NCBI RefSeq assembly: GCF_013391415.1
Contig: NZ_JACAXB010000018.1
Location: 124,001 to 188,000, forward strand
DNA: 64,000 bases
Reading direction: 5' to 3'
DNA from: Aquitalea sp. LB_tupeE
Lineage (GTDB): Bacteria > Pseudomonadota > Gammaproteobacteria > Burkholderiales > Chromobacteriaceae
Shown: positions 63,104 through 64,000 of the stretch, piece after piece
How the letters are laid out: each line of letters starts with the position of its first letter
Numbering within the stretch: the stretch's first letter is position 1
Made by a program: the position numbers and the translations under genes
Notes under the pieces: model-generated
Database searches by the model: none
Told to the model about the DNA's origin: nothing
The model's input: only the letters and a program-made list of their open reading frames with translations

Positions 63104-64000
63104 AACGCGCCATCATTCTGATACTGGATTCGCTGGGCATAGGGGCGGCAGCCGATGCACCACTGTTCGGCGATGCAGGAAGCAACACCCTGGGCCATAT
63201 CGCCATGGAAGCCGCTGCCGGCCGTGCCGACAAAGGACGCAGCGGCCCCTTGCAACTGCCCAACCTGTCCCGCATGGGACTGGGCCATGCCTGCCAGCTG
63301 TCCTCCGGTTATTTCCCGGAGGGCATGGAGCAGGCTGCGCCAATCGCTGCCTACGGTTACGGCCGCGAACTGTCCAGCGGCAAGGACACCCCGTCCGGTC
63401 ATTGGGAAATCGCTGGTGTGCCGGTACTGTTCGACTGGGGTTATTTCACCGACAAGGACAACAGTTTTCCTGCTGCCTTGCTGGAGGAGATTGTCAGCAA
63501 GGCCGGTTTGCCGGGTTTTCTCGGCAATTGCCATGCGTCGGGCACGGAAATTCTCGACCGTCTGGGCGAGGAACACATGCGTACCGGCAAGCCCATTTTC
63601 TATACTTCGGCCGATTCGGTATTCCAGATCGCCTGCCATGAAGAAACCTTCGGGCTGGAGCGCTTGTACCAGCTGTGCCAGATCACCCGTGCAGCGCTGG
63701 AGCCTTACAATATCGGCCGCGTGATTGCCCGTCCGTTTCTGGGAGAGGGCAAGGGTGGCTTTGTCCGCACCGGCAACCGCAAGGACCTGGCACTGCCGCC
63801 GCCGGCAGCCACCGTGCTGCAAAAGCTGGCTGACGCTGGCGGGCAGGTGGTATCCATTGGCAAGATCGCCGATATCTACGCCCATGTCGGCATTACCGAA
63901 CAGCACAAGGCCACCGGTTTCGACCAGATCTGGGATGCCACGCTGGCGGCCATGCGCAACACGCAACAGCGCGCCATCATCATGGCCAATTTCGTCGATT
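63100..64000 (+). CDS. deoB: Phosphopentomutase, 3' end beyond window
   Basis: First 300 codons. It interconverts (deoxy)ribose 1- and 5-phosphate, linking deoA to deoC. Visible: [20 protein letters not shown] with metal-binding Asp, [19 protein letters not shown] (catalytic Thr), and [17 protein letters not shown] [17 protein letters not shown] overlap with deoA couples translation. The last approximately 100 codons are outside the window. Confidence 0.96.
   Translation, partial: MKRAIILILDSLGIGAAADAPLFGDAGSNTLGHIAMEAAAGRADKGRSGPLQLPNLSRMGLGHACQLSSGYFPEGMEQAAPIAAYGYGRELSSGKDTPSGHWEIAGVPVLFDWGYFTDKDNSFPAALLEEIVSKAGLPGFLGNCHASGTEILDRLGEEHMRTGKPIFYTSADSVFQIACHEETFGLERLYQLCQITRAALEPYNIGRVIARPFLGEGKGGFVRTGNRKDLALPPPAATVLQKLADAGGQVVSIGKIADIYAHVGITEQHKATGFDQIWDATLAAMRNTQQRAIIMANFVD

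Overview
The window looks like a chromosomal segment from a betaproteobacterium of the Neisseriales/Chromobacteriaceae type (Chromobacterium, Aquitalea or Vogesella-like). The main reasons are the GC-rich codon use, a petABC cytochrome bc1 operon followed directly by sspA-sspB (SspA closely matches the Neisseria form as I remember it), an SAH riboswitch ahead of ahcY, and a fused EIIA-HPr-EI phosphotransferase protein. This placement is an inference from remembered family features, not from a search.

Layout. 1-2.2 kb: a possible structured RNA at the left edge and a phospholipase D/cardiolipin synthase-type gene carrying a ten-base G/C homopolymer. 2.2-8.3 kb: gltB-gltD (NADPH glutamate synthase), closed by a bidirectional terminator. 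8.3-22.4 kb: a long minus-strand cell-surface polysaccharide/LPS region. It contains three genes covering most of ADP-heptose synthesis (a GmhA-HldC fusion, hldD and a stand-alone heptose kinase), a Wzx-type flippase, a heavily frameshifted acyltransferase-3 pseudogene, two GT9-type and one GT2 glycosyltransferase, a Wzm/Wzt ABC exporter, and the complete dTDP-L-rhamnose set rfbBDAC. The part around 12.8-15.3 kb is markedly AT-rich. A WecA/MraY-like initiating transferase follows on the opposite strand (22.6-23.7 kb).

23.8-30.8 kb is housekeeping: groES-groEL behind a perfect CIRCE operator, a Nif3-like protein, petABC, sspA and sspB. 30.9-38.7 kb holds two membrane diguanylate cyclases flanking ahcY (SAH riboswitch) and metF. 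The second cyclase is paired with a periplasmic sugar-binding-type protein. An Lrp/AsnC regulator stands divergent to hpd-hmgA-fahA-maiA (39.2-43.2 kb), which together take 4-hydroxyphenylpyruvate from tyrosine to fumarate and acetoacetate. Two identical tRNA-Phe genes follow.

43.6-54.0 kb: a Cof-type HAD phosphatase, an N-acetylglucosamine-type PTS (EIICB with an extra degenerate EIIB, plus EIIA-HPr-EI), DoxX with a divergent LysR regulator, dctA, a KfrA-like coiled-coil DNA-binding protein and a MarC-family protein. 54.1-56.9 kb: an RlmL-type RNA methyltransferase with about 500 extra N-terminal residues made of charged tandem repeats, the most unusual protein in the window. 57.0-64.0 kb: mutY, relA, a Nudix gene and the nucleoside-salvage run deoC-deoA-deoB, with deoB cut by the window end.

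I saw no insertion sequence, prophage, CRISPR array or clear defence system. The best candidates for something new are the repeat-bearing RNA methyltransferase, the GmhA-HldC fusion, the sensor pair of binding protein and diguanylate cyclase, and the PTS protein with a catalytically dead EIIB repeat.
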